Part shown: positions 34,492 through 43,818 of the stretch, piece by piece | Layout of the letters: each line of letters opens with the position of its first letter | Numbering within the stretch: the stretch's first letter is position 1 | NCBI RefSeq assembly: GCF_900104585.1 | Contig: NZ_FNVX01000006.1 | Span: forward strand, 496,001 to 560,000 | Direction: 5' to 3' | DNA length: 64,000 nt | DNA from: Bacteroides ihuae | GTDB taxonomy: Bacteria; Bacteroidota; Bacteroidia; Bacteroidales; Bacteroidaceae | Program-made: the position numbers and the translations under genes | Notes under the pieces: generated by a model | The model's database searches: none | What the model was told of the DNA's origin: nothing | What the model saw: only the letters and a program-made list of their open reading frames with translations

Positions 34492-35949
34492 ATGAAAAGA
34501 TTGATAAGTCTGATACTTCTTCTTAGTATTACATTCTCATTAAAGTCACAAGAGCTTCTAAGCTTAGATAGTTGCCGTGCATTGGCCATCGCCAATAATA
34601 AGGCTTTACTAATTAGCTATGAAAAAATAAAGGTAGCACACTACCAGCAGAAGGCGGCCTTCACTAACTACTTACCCAACATTTCGGCCACAGGTTCATA
34701 CATGAGAAATCAAAAAGAGATTTCATTGCTAAACAATGAGCAGAAGGCATCTTTAGGACAACTAGGTACTGGAGTAAGTACTCAAGTACAAGCCTATGCC
34801 CAGCAATTGGTCACACAACATCCGGAACTTGCTTCTTTAGTTACCTCCTTGAGTGGTCTAGATTTAGAAACACCTCTCAATGCCGCAGGCAATTCTTTAG
34901 TTGACGCCATGCGCACTGATACCCGAAACATTTACGCAGGTGCTATAACACTGACACAACCTCTGTACGTGGGAGGAAAGATTCGTGCCTACAACAAAAT
35001 AACTAAATACGCCGAAGAATTGGCCCGACAACAACACAACACGGGCATGCAAGATGTCATCCTCAGCACAGACCAAGCTTATTGGCAAGTGGTTTCGCTT
35101 GTAAATAAGGAAACCTTGGCAGAAGGATATCTCAAGTTACTGCAAAAGTTAGAAGGTGATATAGACAAGATGATCGCCGAAGGAGTAGCAACAAAAGTTG
35201 ATGGTTTATCTGTGAAAGTAAAAGTGAATGAAGCAGAAATGACACTTACCAAAGTAGAAGATGGCCTCAGTTTGGCCAGAATGTTACTATGTCAAATCTG
35301 TGGACTTGACCTTTCGGCGCCAATAACGTTGCTCGACGAACAGATAAAAGACATCCCTGTTACACTTACTAACAATAGCTACTCTCTTGAAACCGCTTAC
35401 GCCAATCGTTCCGAACTTCATAGTCTGGAGCTGGCAACTCAAATATATAAGCAAAAAATAAATGTAACCCGAGCAGAATACCTCCCATCTGTGGCGTTAC
35501 TAGGAAACTATCTTGTAACAAATCCTTCTGTGTACAATGGTTTTGAAAACAAATTCCGTGGAATGTGGAATGTGGGTGTTATCGTGCAGGTTCCCATTTG
35601 GCATTGGGGAGAAGGCACATACAAAGTAAAGGCCGCCAAAGCAGAAGCTCGTATAAAGCAATATGAGTTGGATGATGCAAAAGAAAAGATCGAACTCCAG
35701 GTGAGTCAATCGGCGTTTAAAGTGAATGAAGCAGCCAAGAAGCTCACGATGGCAAAGAAAAATTTAGAAAAAGCCAATGAAAATTTGCGTTATGCAACTT
35801 TGGGCTTTGACGAAGGAGTTATTCCACCCAGTAATGTACTCGAGGCGCACATAGCATGGCTTTCTGCCCAATCAGAGAAAATAGATGCTCAAATTGATGT
35901 TAAGCTAACAGAACTCTATCTGCAAAAATCTCTAGGAACTCTTAAATAA
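34492..35949 (+). CDS. TolC-family outer-membrane efflux protein
   Basis: Outer-membrane channel of a tripartite exporter, 485 residues from MKRLISLILLLSITFS, a signal peptide; the longer upstream reading adds 15 residues before it. Two OEP repeats of long helices, with the family patterns LTLTQPLYVGGKIRAY (read ITLTQPLYVGGKIRAYN), DGLSVKVKVNEAEMTL and NLRYATLGFDEGVIPPSNVL. First gene of the operon with HlyD and two permeases. Confidence 0.92.
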   Translation: MKRLISLILLLSITFSLKSQELLSLDSCRALAIANNKALLISYEKIKVAHYQQKAAFTNYLPNISATGSYMRNQKEISLLNNEQKASLGQLGTGVSTQVQAYAQQLVTQHPELASLVTSLSGLDLETPLNAAGNSLVDAMRTDTRNIYAGAITLTQPLYVGGKIRAYNKITKYAEELARQQHNTGMQDVILSTDQAYWQVVSLVNKETLAEGYLKLLQKLEGDIDKMIAEGVATKVDGLSVKVKVNEAEMTLTKVEDGLSLARMLLCQICGLDLSAPITLLDEQIKDIPVTLTNNSYSLETAYANRSELHSLELATQIYKQKINVTRAEYLPSVALLGNYLVTNPSVYNGFENKFRGMWNVGVIVQVPIWHWGEGTYKVKAAKAEARIKQYELDDAKEKIELQVSQSAFKVNEAAKKLTMAKKNLEKANENLRYATLGFDEGVIPPSNVLEAHIAWLSAQSEKIDAQIDVKLTELYLQKSLGTLK

Positions 35950-35980
35950 AGAAATCAACGTATCAATACTTAAACGATAA

Positions 35981-36988
35981 ATGAACAAAGATATGGCTTC
36001 ACAAAAATCACAAAACAGCAATATGCTGCTTGCATTTCTCACTCTGCTGGGAATCATTATTTTGGTTGCAATAGCAGGCTTCTTTATGCTCAAAAAAGGT
36101 CCGGAAATCATTCAGGGACAAGCTGAAGTTACCGAATATCGAGTATCAAGCAAAGTACCCGGGCGTATACTGGAGTTCCGCGTTAAAGAAGGCCAACAAG
36201 TGAATACAGGAGATACACTTGCGATCATTGAAGCACCTGATGTAGCCGCTAAAATGGCACAGGCACAAGCCGCCGAAGATGCAGCGCAAGCACAGAATGA
36301 GAAAGCGATTAAAGGAGCCCGCCAAGAACAGATACAGACAGCTTACGAGATGTGGCAGAAAGCACGTGCCGGAGTTGATATTGCAGATAAATCTTACAAA
36401 CGGGTGAAAAATCTTTTTGATCAAGGAGTGATGTCTGCACAAAAATTTGATGAAGCTTCCGCTCAACGAAATGCTGCCATAGCCACAGAAAAAGCGGCAA
36501 AAGCGCAATATACAATGGCAAAGAACGGAGCTGAACGAGAGGATAAATTAGCTGCTGTTGCTCTGGTAAACCGTGCAAAGGGAGCTGTCGCCGAAGTAGA
36601 ATCTTATGTAAAGGAAACATACCTCATTGCTCAAACAAAAGGTGAAGTATCCGAAATCTTCCCAAAGTTAGGAGAATTGGTTGGTACCGGTGCTCCTATC
36701 ATGAATGTATCTGTATTAGACGATATGTGGGTTACATTCAATGTACGTGAAGACTTACTCAAAGGTCTCACCATGGGCACCGAATTTGAAGCATTTATCC
36801 CCGCAATGGACAATAAAACAGTCAAATTGAAAGTCTATTACCTGAAAGATATAGGCACTTATGCCGCTTGGAAAGCAACAAAGACAACGGGACAATTCGA
36901 TTTAAAAACTTTCGAAGTAAAAGCTCTTCCGCTCACAAAAGTAGAAGGCCTCCGCCCGGGCATGTCGGTCATTTATAAAAAGAAATAA
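35981..36988 (+). CDS. HlyD-family periplasmic adaptor
   Basis: 335 residues: one membrane helix (residues 15-36, LLAFLTLLGIIILVAIAGFF), a lipoyl-like half (VSSKVPGRILEFRVKEGQQV), an Ala/Gln-rich coiled-coil hairpin (residues 85-200), and the returning half (YLIAQTKGEVSEIFPKLGEL) with a beta-barrel domain. It links the permeases to the TolC-like channel. 31 bases after the channel gene. Confidence 0.93.
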   Translation: MNKDMASQKSQNSNMLLAFLTLLGIIILVAIAGFFMLKKGPEIIQGQAEVTEYRVSSKVPGRILEFRVKEGQQVNTGDTLAIIEAPDVAAKMAQAQAAEDAAQAQNEKAIKGARQEQIQTAYEMWQKARAGVDIADKSYKRVKNLFDQGVMSAQKFDEASAQRNAAIATEKAAKAQYTMAKNGAEREDKLAAVALVNRAKGAVAEVESYVKETYLIAQTKGEVSEIFPKLGELVGTGAPIMNVSVLDDMWVTFNVREDLLKGLTMGTEFEAFIPAMDNKTVKLKVYYLKDIGTYAAWKATKTTGQFDLKTFEVKALPLTKVEGLRPGMSVIYKKK

Positions 36989-37008
36989 GCAGCTAGAAAC
37001 TCACTAAA

Positions 37009-38190
37009 ATGGAAAAGAGAGAAACTAAATACATAGCACTTTGGCTTGTAATGAAACGGGAATGCCGGCGACTTGTGTCGCGACCGCTCTATCTCTTTTG
37101 CATGGTCATCGCTCCTTTATTCTGCTACATTTTCTTCACAACTTTAATGGGGGCAGGACTACCTACGGACTTGCCTGTTGGAGCAGTTGATTTGGACAAT
37201 AGCGCAACCTCGCGCCAGATCCTCCGCAATCTTGATGCTTTCAGCCAGACTGGAATTGTAGCCAATTACAATACTGTAAGTGAAGCTCGCTCAGCTATGC
37301 AAGAAGGAAAGATCTATGGTTTTTTTTATATTCCTAACGGTTTATCTTCCAAAGCACAGAGTCAACGCCAACCGAAACTTTCTTTCTATACCAATAATTC
37401 CTACTTGATCGCCGGCTCATTACTCTTTAAAGATATGAAAATGATGGGAGAATTAGCGTCGGGTGCAGCAGCACGCTCAGTACTCTATGCTAAAGGAGCT
37501 ACCGAAGAACAAGCAATGGCTTATCTTCAGCCCATCGTCATTGATACACACCCCATAAACAACCCTTGGCTAAACTACTCGGTTTACCTCTGCAATACTC
37601 TTGTACCCGGCGTTTTGATGCTAATGATATTTATGGTAACAGTCTACTCCATCGGTGTGGAGATAAAGGATCGAACAGCCCGCGAATGGCTGAGAATGGG
37701 GAATAACTCCATTTACATTTCTTTAGCGGGTAAGTTACTTCCACATACCGCAATATTCTTCGTTATGGGTATCTTCTATAATGTCTACTTGTACGGCTAT
37801 CTCCATTTCCCATGCAACAGTGGCATTATTTCCATGATATTTGCGACCTTATTGTTAGTCTTGGCATCGCAATGTTGCGGTGTTATCATGATTGGCACAT
37901 TTCCATCTTTGCGACTAGGATTAAGTTTCGCCTCGTTGTGGGGAGTTATTTCATTCTCCATATCCGGTTTCTCATTTCCCGTGATGGCAATGCATCCGGT
38001 GCTTCAAGGCTTGAGCAATTTATTCCCGTTAAGGCATTATTTTCTTATCTATGTTGATCAAGCCCTCAACGGTTATAGTATGGCCTATTCATGGTCTAAC
38101 TACATGGCGCTTCTCATATTTATGTTCCTACCTTTTGCCGTAGTTAATCGACTGAAAGAAGCTTTAATATACTACAAATACATGCCCTAA
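37009..38190 (+). CDS. ABC-2 type permease, first
   Basis: 393 residues, YhhJ/ABC2_membrane_3-like. N-terminal helix (PLYLFCMVIAPLFCYIFFTT), a periplasmic domain of about 140 residues (PVGAVDLDNSATSRQILRNL), then five to six helices (VPGVLMLMIFMVTVYSIGVE, ASQCCGVIMIGTFPSLRLGL, SFSISGFSFPVMAMHPVLQG). No ATP-binding domain is fused. The stop shares a base with the next start. Confidence 0.9.
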   Translation: MEKRETKYIALWLVMKRECRRLVSRPLYLFCMVIAPLFCYIFFTTLMGAGLPTDLPVGAVDLDNSATSRQILRNLDAFSQTGIVANYNTVSEARSAMQEGKIYGFFYIPNGLSSKAQSQRQPKLSFYTNNSYLIAGSLLFKDMKMMGELASGAAARSVLYAKGATEEQAMAYLQPIVIDTHPINNPWLNYSVYLCNTLVPGVLMLMIFMVTVYSIGVEIKDRTAREWLRMGNNSIYISLAGKLLPHTAIFFVMGIFYNVYLYGYLHFPCNSGIISMIFATLLLVLASQCCGVIMIGTFPSLRLGLSFASLWGVISFSISGFSFPVMAMHPVLQGLSNLFPLRHYFLIYVDQALNGYSMAYSWSNYMALLIFMFLPFAVVNRLKEALIYYKYMP

Positions 38191-39446
38191 TGAAACAAGT
38201 AAAACTCAAAGACAAAATAGCACAAGGTATTAATGACCTATTCTATATCTGGAAGCAAGAGTTTCGTAGCACGTTTCGCGATCAGGGTGTTTTGATTTTT
38301 TTTGTACTAGTTCCTTTAATGTATCCATTGCTCTACGGTTTCATATACACAAATGAAGTTGTACGAGAAGTGCCAGCTATGGTTGTAGACAATTCACGTA
38401 CTTCTATAAGTCGTGAATACCTGCGAAAAATAGATGCTACACCTGATGTGAAGATCGTTTCATACTGTAGTGACATGGAGGAAGCTAAGTTAATGTTAAG
38501 AGAGAGAGAAGGTTATGGTATTATTTATATTCCAGCTGACTTTAGTGACAACATTGCACGTGGTCTTCAAACAAAAGTCAGCCTTTATTGCGACATGAGC
38601 GGACTACTCTATTACAAGAATTTATTGATTGCCAATACGGCTGTATCTCTTGATATGAATAAAGACATTAAGATTAGCCGGTCGGGCAACACTACCAACC
38701 GCCAAGACGAAATCACTGCCCAGCCCATTGAATATGAGAATGTAGCCATGTTTAATCCCACCAATGGATTTGCCGCCTTTCTCATTCCAGCTGTGTTAAT
38801 ACTACTCCTACAGCAAACCTTATTATTAGGAGTTGGACTGTCTGCCGGAACCGCTCGCGAGCAAAACCGTTTTAAAGATTTAGTGCCCATCAACCGCCAT
38901 TACAACGGAACTCTGCGTATCGTTCTTGGCAAAGGCCTTAGCTATTTTATGGTCTATGCGCTCGTCTCTTTTTATGTACTTTTTGTTGTTCCACGCATAT
39001 TTAGTCTCAATCAGATTGGGCAAAACAATGATCTGATACCATTTATATTACCCTATCTAGCTGCCTGCATATTTTTTGCTATGACTGCGTCTATTGCTAT
39101 TCGCAATAGAGAGACATGCATGCTACTTTTTGTCTTCACATCTGTACCCTTGCTATTTATCTCTGGTATCTCATGGCCCGGAGCTGCGATACCTGCATTC
39201 TGGAAATACTTTTCCTATATTTTTCCATCAACCTTTGGAATCAATGGATTTGTTCGCATCAACAATATGGGAGCTACGCTAAGCGATGTGTCTTTTGAGT
39301 ATAAAGCATTATGGCTACAAGCAGGTATCTACTTCCTCGCCACCTGCTGGGTATACCGTTGGCAAATCATGATGAGCCGTAAACATATTATTAAAAAATA
39401 TAAAGAGCTAAAAAGCAAACAGAGCTCCATAGATAAAGCAGAATAA
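38190..39446 (+). CDS. ABC-2 type permease, second
   Basis: 418 residues, the same fold as the preceding protein: helix LIFFVLVPLMYPLLYGFIYT, periplasmic domain (VPAMVVDNSRTSISREYLRK), then helices including GFAAFLIPAVLILLLQQTLL and LLFVFTSVPLLFISGISWPG. The two permeases probably form a heterodimer. No ATPase gene follows; the operon appears to end here. Confidence 0.9.
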   Translation: MKQVKLKDKIAQGINDLFYIWKQEFRSTFRDQGVLIFFVLVPLMYPLLYGFIYTNEVVREVPAMVVDNSRTSISREYLRKIDATPDVKIVSYCSDMEEAKLMLREREGYGIIYIPADFSDNIARGLQTKVSLYCDMSGLLYYKNLLIANTAVSLDMNKDIKISRSGNTTNRQDEITAQPIEYENVAMFNPTNGFAAFLIPAVLILLLQQTLLLGVGLSAGTAREQNRFKDLVPINRHYNGTLRIVLGKGLSYFMVYALVSFYVLFVVPRIFSLNQIGQNNDLIPFILPYLAACIFFAMTASIAIRNRETCMLLFVFTSVPLLFISGISWPGAAIPAFWKYFSYIFPSTFGINGFVRINNMGATLSDVSFEYKALWLQAGIYFLATCWVYRWQIMMSRKHIIKKYKELKSKQSSIDKAE

Positions 39447-39531
39447 CACACCTGTCCATACAAAGAAAAAGAAGCATTTACCACAAATATGTTCCTTCTT
39501 AATATTATTTAACCTGTTGTATATCTACTTA

Positions 39532-39567
39532 TTACGAATTATTCGTAAGTTTGCGATATAATCGTAA
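39532..39567. promoter_or_regulatory. Tandem operators over the blaI promoter
   Basis: Two 17-base dyads spaced 19 bases start to start: TTACGAATTATTCGTAA (39532-39548, perfect around a central T) and TTGCGATATAATCGTAA (39551-39567, one mismatch). The -7 box TAAGTTTG (39546-39553) lies between and under them. This is the expected place for autorepression by the BlaI-type repressor whose ATG is at 39583. Confidence 0.7.
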
Positions 39568-39582
39568 TAAGAATAAAGAAAG

Positions 39583-39948
39583 ATGGAAAAGTTAAGTATA
39601 CAAGAAGAAGAAGTAATGATCTACATTTGGGAGTTGGAAAATTGCATCGTCAAAGATATTGTAGCAAAATATCAAAAGCCAGCCCCGCCCTACACCACTG
39701 TAGCTTCTATCGTGAAAAATTTAGAACGTAAAGGCTACGTAAAACCGGAACGAATAGGTAATCTGTACCGTTATTCACCGGCTATCAAACAGAGTGAATA
39801 CAAACGCACGTTTGTAGGCAATGTCGTTCAAAATTATTTTGAAAACTCTTATAAAGAGATGGTCTCTTTCTTTGCCAAAGATCAGAAGATTTCGGCTAAA
39901 GACCTAAAAGAAATCATCGAAATGATTGAGGAAAGAAAAGAACAGTAA
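39583..39948 (+). CDS. BlaI/MecI-family repressor
   Basis: 121-residue winged-helix repressor: LSIQEEEVMIYIWELENCIV, PPYTTVASIVKNLERKGYVK, then a C-terminal dimerisation helix region. In the family a membrane M56 sensor cleaves the repressor to induce its targets. Here the sensor is the next gene, 19 bases on. The targets are probably this operon and perhaps others; no beta-lactamase gene is nearby. Confidence 0.93.
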   Translation: MEKLSIQEEEVMIYIWELENCIVKDIVAKYQKPAPPYTTVASIVKNLERKGYVKPERIGNLYRYSPAIKQSEYKRTFVGNVVQNYFENSYKEMVSFFAKDQKISAKDLKEIIEMIEERKEQ

Positions 39949-39967
39949 CTCATTAAATAAGAATCGT

Positions 39968-41791
39968 ATGAGCCCTGAAGTAACCTATTTTTTAAAAGTA
40001 AACGTAGCTCTTATATTATTCTACGCCTTTTACCGATTGTTTTTCTATAAAGACACCTTCTTTCAGTGGCGGCGGTTAGCGCTCATTGGTTTCTTTCTTG
40101 CTTCAGCACTCTACCCCATGATGAACATCGAAGAATGGATTAAAGACAGTGAGCCAATGGTGGGGATGGCCGATTTATATGCGACAATGATGCTCCCTGA
40201 AGTTACTATTGGAGTGCAAACCGATACGCAAGCCACTGATTGGCAAGGCCTCATCTCTTTCTCACTCGAATACATCTATTGGGGAGTGCTAGCATTACTA
40301 CTTATACGATTCTTCGCTCAATTATTCAGCATTCTGAGGCTCGCAGTGCGATGCCGCAAAACAACAATAAAGAATACTCACGTTTACTTACTCGACCATC
40401 CCACCGGCCCATTTTCTTTTTTCAGATGGATATTCATCGATAAAGAATCTCACACAGATAACGAACTTAAAGAAATTATGATACACGAACAAGCTCATGT
40501 CCGTCAATGGCATTCCGTTGATGTCGTCTTTAGCGAACTGGCTTGTGCTGTTTGTTGGTTTAACCCTTTTGCATGGCTCTTAAAACGTGAAGTAAGATGC
40601 AATCTGGAGTATATGGCAGATAATCGAGTATTAGAAAGCGGACACGATAGCAAGATATATCAGTACCACCTTTTGGGACTGACTCACCATACTAAGGCTG
40701 CAGCAACTTTATATAATAGTTTTAATGTTTTACCTTTAAAAAATCGAATAAAAATGATGAATAAAAAACGATCCAAAGCCATTGGAAGAACTAAATATCT
40801 ATTATTCCTCCCCTTGGCAGCCTTGCTTCTGATTATTAGTAATATTGAATCAGTAGCACGTACAACTATAAAAATTGCTAATGAAATGCTCCCTGATCCT
40901 GTTCTAAGCTCAGAGACAAGTCGTTCTTTTGAAGAGCCTACAGATTACGCCAATAACGTTCCCGAACCTAAAGCGGTATCTAAAACAGAAATGGTGAATC
41001 CTAAAGATTCTTTAAAGAAAGAAGATAAAGATCCTGTTTTTTTGGTAGTGGAACAAATGCCTGAGTATCCCGGAGGACAACAAGCATTAATAAATTTTCT
41101 AAGGCAGAACATCGAATACCCTGCTAACGCAAAAGAGCATCAAATACAGGGGCGTGTTATTGCTGAATTCGTGGTAGAAAAAGATGGTAGCGTCAGCGAC
41201 AAACACATAGTACGCAGCGTATCACCGGAACTAGATGCTGAAGCGATGCGTGTAATTTCAATAATGCCAAAATGGAAACCCGGTAAACAAAGAGGAGAAG
41301 ATGTCCGGGTAAAATACACGATACCAATTATGTACAGTCTAGATAATGAGCCCAAAGAAATAAAAGACAATAATCTACCGGAATCCGTGGTTGTGGGATA
41401 TGCTCCCAGAAAAGTAGAAGAAACAACTGATCAATCTGTATATCAGGTCGTAGAAGAAATGCCTAAATTTCCCGGTGGGCAAGAAGCTCTAATGAGATAC
41501 ATCGCTATGAACGTAAAATATCCCGTAGATGCACAAAGAGCCAAAACACAAGGGCGGGTTATTCTTCAAATGGTCATAGACGAAAGTGGGAATGTCACTT
41601 CACCTTCTATCATACGTAGTGTCTCTCCTTCATTGGATGCAGAGGCCATACGTGTAATTACCAGCATGCCTCAATGGACGCCTGGCAAAAACAAAGGAGA
41701 AACGGTTAGAGTGAAATACACTATACCCATCTCATTTAAGCTCACTCCTCCTGAGAACAATAAAAAGGAAATCATTAAAGATACTTGGTAA
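39968..41791 (+). CDS. BlaR1-like M56 metallopeptidase with two TonB C-terminal domains
   Basis: 607 residues from MSPEVTYFLKVNVALILFYA (39968); 14 codons upstream of it overlap blaI and look wrong. Membrane helices at about 8-28, 38-52, 97-120 and 280-298. The zinc protease site is IMIHEQAHVRQWHSVDVVF (HExxH) with FNPFAWLLKREVRCNLEYMA. The extracytoplasmic part has no penicillin-binding domain. It carries two homologous TonB-like repeats (EQMPEYPGGQQALINFLRQN and EEMPKFPGGQEALMRYIAMN, each ending MPxWxPGKxxGExVRVKYTIPI). A cell-envelope signal rather than a beta-lactam is the likely trigger; that is inference. Confidence 0.92.
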   Translation: MSPEVTYFLKVNVALILFYAFYRLFFYKDTFFQWRRLALIGFFLASALYPMMNIEEWIKDSEPMVGMADLYATMMLPEVTIGVQTDTQATDWQGLISFSLEYIYWGVLALLLIRFFAQLFSILRLAVRCRKTTIKNTHVYLLDHPTGPFSFFRWIFIDKESHTDNELKEIMIHEQAHVRQWHSVDVVFSELACAVCWFNPFAWLLKREVRCNLEYMADNRVLESGHDSKIYQYHLLGLTHHTKAAATLYNSFNVLPLKNRIKMMNKKRSKAIGRTKYLLFLPLAALLLIISNIESVARTTIKIANEMLPDPVLSSETSRSFEEPTDYANNVPEPKAVSKTEMVNPKDSLKKEDKDPVFLVVEQMPEYPGGQQALINFLRQNIEYPANAKEHQIQGRVIAEFVVEKDGSVSDKHIVRSVSPELDAEAMRVISIMPKWKPGKQRGEDVRVKYTIPIMYSLDNEPKEIKDNNLPESVVVGYAPRKVEETTDQSVYQVVEEMPKFPGGQEALMRYIAMNVKYPVDAQRAKTQGRVILQMVIDESGNVTSPSIIRSVSPSLDAEAIRVITSMPQWTPGKNKGETVRVKYTIPISFKLTPPENNKKEIIKDTW

Positions 41792-41841
41792 CCAATTTTG
41801 AGATCATTTAAGCTCACTCCTCCTGAGAACAATAAAAAGGA
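41732..41841. repeat. 38-bp perfect direct repeat at the 3' end of the blaR gene
   Basis: Bases 41732-41769, coding SFKLTPPENNKK at the C terminus, recur without change at 41804-41841 after the stop codon, 72 bases apart. The second copy stays open in its frame for about 35 further codons. This looks like a recent partial duplication or a swap of gene ends. Confidence 0.9.
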
Positions 41842-41853
41842 GGCAAATAAAAG

Positions 41854-41904
41854 TCACGCATTCTCCAATGCTTACTATAAAAAGCAGCATAAGAGAATGC
41901 GTGA
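41854..41904. terminator. Bidirectional terminator between blaR and mrp
   Basis: TCACGCATTCTC (41854-41865) pairs perfectly with 41893-41904; an inner ATGC/GCAT pair shortens the 27-base loop. T-rich DNA follows on the plus strand. Confidence 0.75.
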
Positions 41905-41943
41905 TATATTTTCTTCTTGCAAGAAACCGAACAGATGTTACAG

Positions 41944-43047
41944 CTAATGCATCTCTACAATTTTTGTTGGAGCCGCTTCTACATTTCGGCGGTCCACCTG
42001 ACGAACCATACTGGCAGCAAGAGAAAGAAATGCCCGACCAGTAACTGAGTCTTCATCCAGTGCCACAGGAGTCCCATTATCACCACTTTCACAAATACTC
42101 TGTACTATTGGTATTTGCCCTAATAAAGGCACATTCATCTCTTCGGCCAACTTCTTAACACCTTCTTTCCCGAAGATATAGTATTTATTCTCGGGCAGTT
42201 CAGCCGGAGTGAACCACGCCATGTTTTCCACCAAACCAAGGATGGGCACGTTCACCTTCTCGTTGGTAAACATGTTGATGCCCTTACGAGCATCTGCCAA
42301 AGCTACGGCTTGCGGCGTACTTACCACCACAGCGCCAGTCATGGCCAATGTTTGTACCACAGTAAGATGTATATCGCTCGTTCCCGGAGGAAGATCAATC
42401 AGGAAATAATCTAAATCCCCCCATTGCACATCCGCTATCAATTGCTTCAAAGCATTGCTAGCCATCCCGCCACGCCATAGTGTCGCTTGTTGAGGATCTA
42501 CAAAAAAGCCCATAGAAAGCAATTTTACTCCATATTTTTCTACCGGAATAATTAATTCTCTGCCATTCACTTTTTCAGTATACGGACGAGCATCTTCCAC
42601 TTGAAACATCTTTGGCATCGAAGGGCCAAACACATCCGCATCAAGCAAACCAACCTTATACCCCAGTTTAGCTAGAGCAACGGCTAAATTCGCTGAAACA
42701 GTAGATTTACCCACACCACCTTTTCCGGAAGATATGCCCACAATATTCTTTACTTCGGGCAATAATTTACCTACTTCAGGGCGCGGTGCTTGCGTGCTCT
42801 TCACCGTAATATTACCCTCTATTTCTACATCTTTTCCTACATAAGTAAGGATAGCCGTCTCAGCAGCTTTTACAACTGATTTCATAAAAGGATCAGTTGG
42901 TTTCTCGAATAACAAAGAAAAAGAAACCTTCATCCCTTCAATGCGAATGTTATCCTCTACCATTCCAGCCTCAACAAGGTTTTTTCCGGTACCGGGATAA
43001 CGCACCGTTGCCAGTGCATCCAATATAAGTTTCGGATATATAGTCAT
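41944..43047 (-). CDS. mrp: Mrp/ApbC iron-sulfur carrier ATPase
   Basis: 367 residues. An N-terminal MIP18/DUF59-like domain (residues 1-90) is followed by a ParA/MinD-like P-loop domain: GISSGKGGVGKSTVSANLA (deviant Walker A), GLLDADVFGPSMPKMF, DYFLIDLPPGTSDIHL, STPQAVALADARKGI. Scaffold or carrier for Fe-S cluster assembly. The usual CxxC near the C terminus is not visible here. Last gene of the long minus-strand run from mnmA. Confidence 0.95.
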   Translation of the reverse strand: MTIYPKLILDALATVRYPGTGKNLVEAGMVEDNIRIEGMKVSFSLLFEKPTDPFMKSVVKAAETAILTYVGKDVEIEGNITVKSTQAPRPEVGKLLPEVKNIVGISSGKGGVGKSTVSANLAVALAKLGYKVGLLDADVFGPSMPKMFQVEDARPYTEKVNGRELIIPVEKYGVKLLSMGFFVDPQQATLWRGGMASNALKQLIADVQWGDLDYFLIDLPPGTSDIHLTVVQTLAMTGAVVVSTPQAVALADARKGINMFTNEKVNVPILGLVENMAWFTPAELPENKYYIFGKEGVKKLAEEMNVPLLGQIPIVQSICESGDNGTPVALDEDSVTGRAFLSLAASMVRQVDRRNVEAAPTKIVEMH

Positions 43048-43055
43048 AATTATAA

Positions 43056-43814
43056 TTATTTAGTAGTATTGAGTCCGCTACGTTTACTGCGGTTATAGCT
43101 ACGATACGAATCCAGCTCTATTTCCACCTCAGGTTCTTTGAGTTCACCTAGTTGCGGAAGCAGGAACTTAATATACTTAATACTTAAACCCCTATCAAGC
43201 CATTGTTGTTCATAATAAGTTTTAATTCCCAGAATATCATCCACCAAATCAGAGTGATACAAATCTTCCGTAAGAAACAAGAGCGGCAGTTTGTTCTCCT
43301 CAATCATATATTTGGTATAGGTAAACATGAAGTTACTGTCCGTTTTCAGATGGATGATACCATCCGGTTTCAAGAATCTTCGATAACGCTCCATAAAGTA
43401 AGTGGAAGTCAAGCGCTTAGTAGCCTTCTTCATCTGTGGATCAGAGAAAGTAAGCCATATTTCACTCACTTCTCCTTCAGAAAAGAAGCGATCAATAATC
43501 TCTATATTAGTACGTAGAAAAGCTACATTAGTCAGGCCAACTTCAACAGCTTCAGTAGCTCCACTCCACATACGAGCACCTTTTATATCTACCGCAATAA
43601 AGTTTTTATCAGGAAACATGCGGCCAAGCCCTACAGTATATTCACCCCGGCCACAGCCTAATTCAAGCACAATTGGATTGTCATTTTTAAAGAAACCCTC
43701 GTGCCATTTACCCTTCATCTCAAAAGGAACATTCTCCGCCACAGAATATGGATACTCAAACACATGCGGATACTCTGCCATATCGGCAAATTTCTGTAGT
43801 TTATTCTTTCCCAT
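43056..43814 (-). CDS. trmB: tRNA (guanine-N7-)-methyltransferase
   Basis: Methylates G46 of tRNA with SAM. 252 residues: SAM motif [42 protein letters not shown], the family [17 protein letters not shown] (usual FPDPWPKKRHxKRR changed to [11 protein letters not shown]) and [13 protein letters not shown]. 8 bases before mrp. Confidence 0.92.
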   Translation of the reverse strand: MGKNKLQKFADMAEYPHVFEYPYSVAENVPFEMKGKWHEGFFKNDNPIVLELGCGRGEYTVGLGRMFPDKNFIAVDIKGARMWSGATEAVEVGLTNVAFLRTNIEIIDRFFSEGEVSEIWLTFSDPQMKKATKRLTSTYFMERYRRFLKPDGIIHLKTDSNFMFTYTKYMIEENKLPLLFLTEDLYHSDLVDDILGIKTYYEQQWLDRGLSIKYIKFLLPQLGELKEPEVEIELDSYRSYNRSKRSGLNTTK

Positions 43815-43818
43815 CTAT

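Noticed and set aside
39583..41791. Beta-lactam resistance locus
   Set aside because: The blaI-blaR type pair has no penicillin-binding sensor domain and no beta-lactamase gene nearby.
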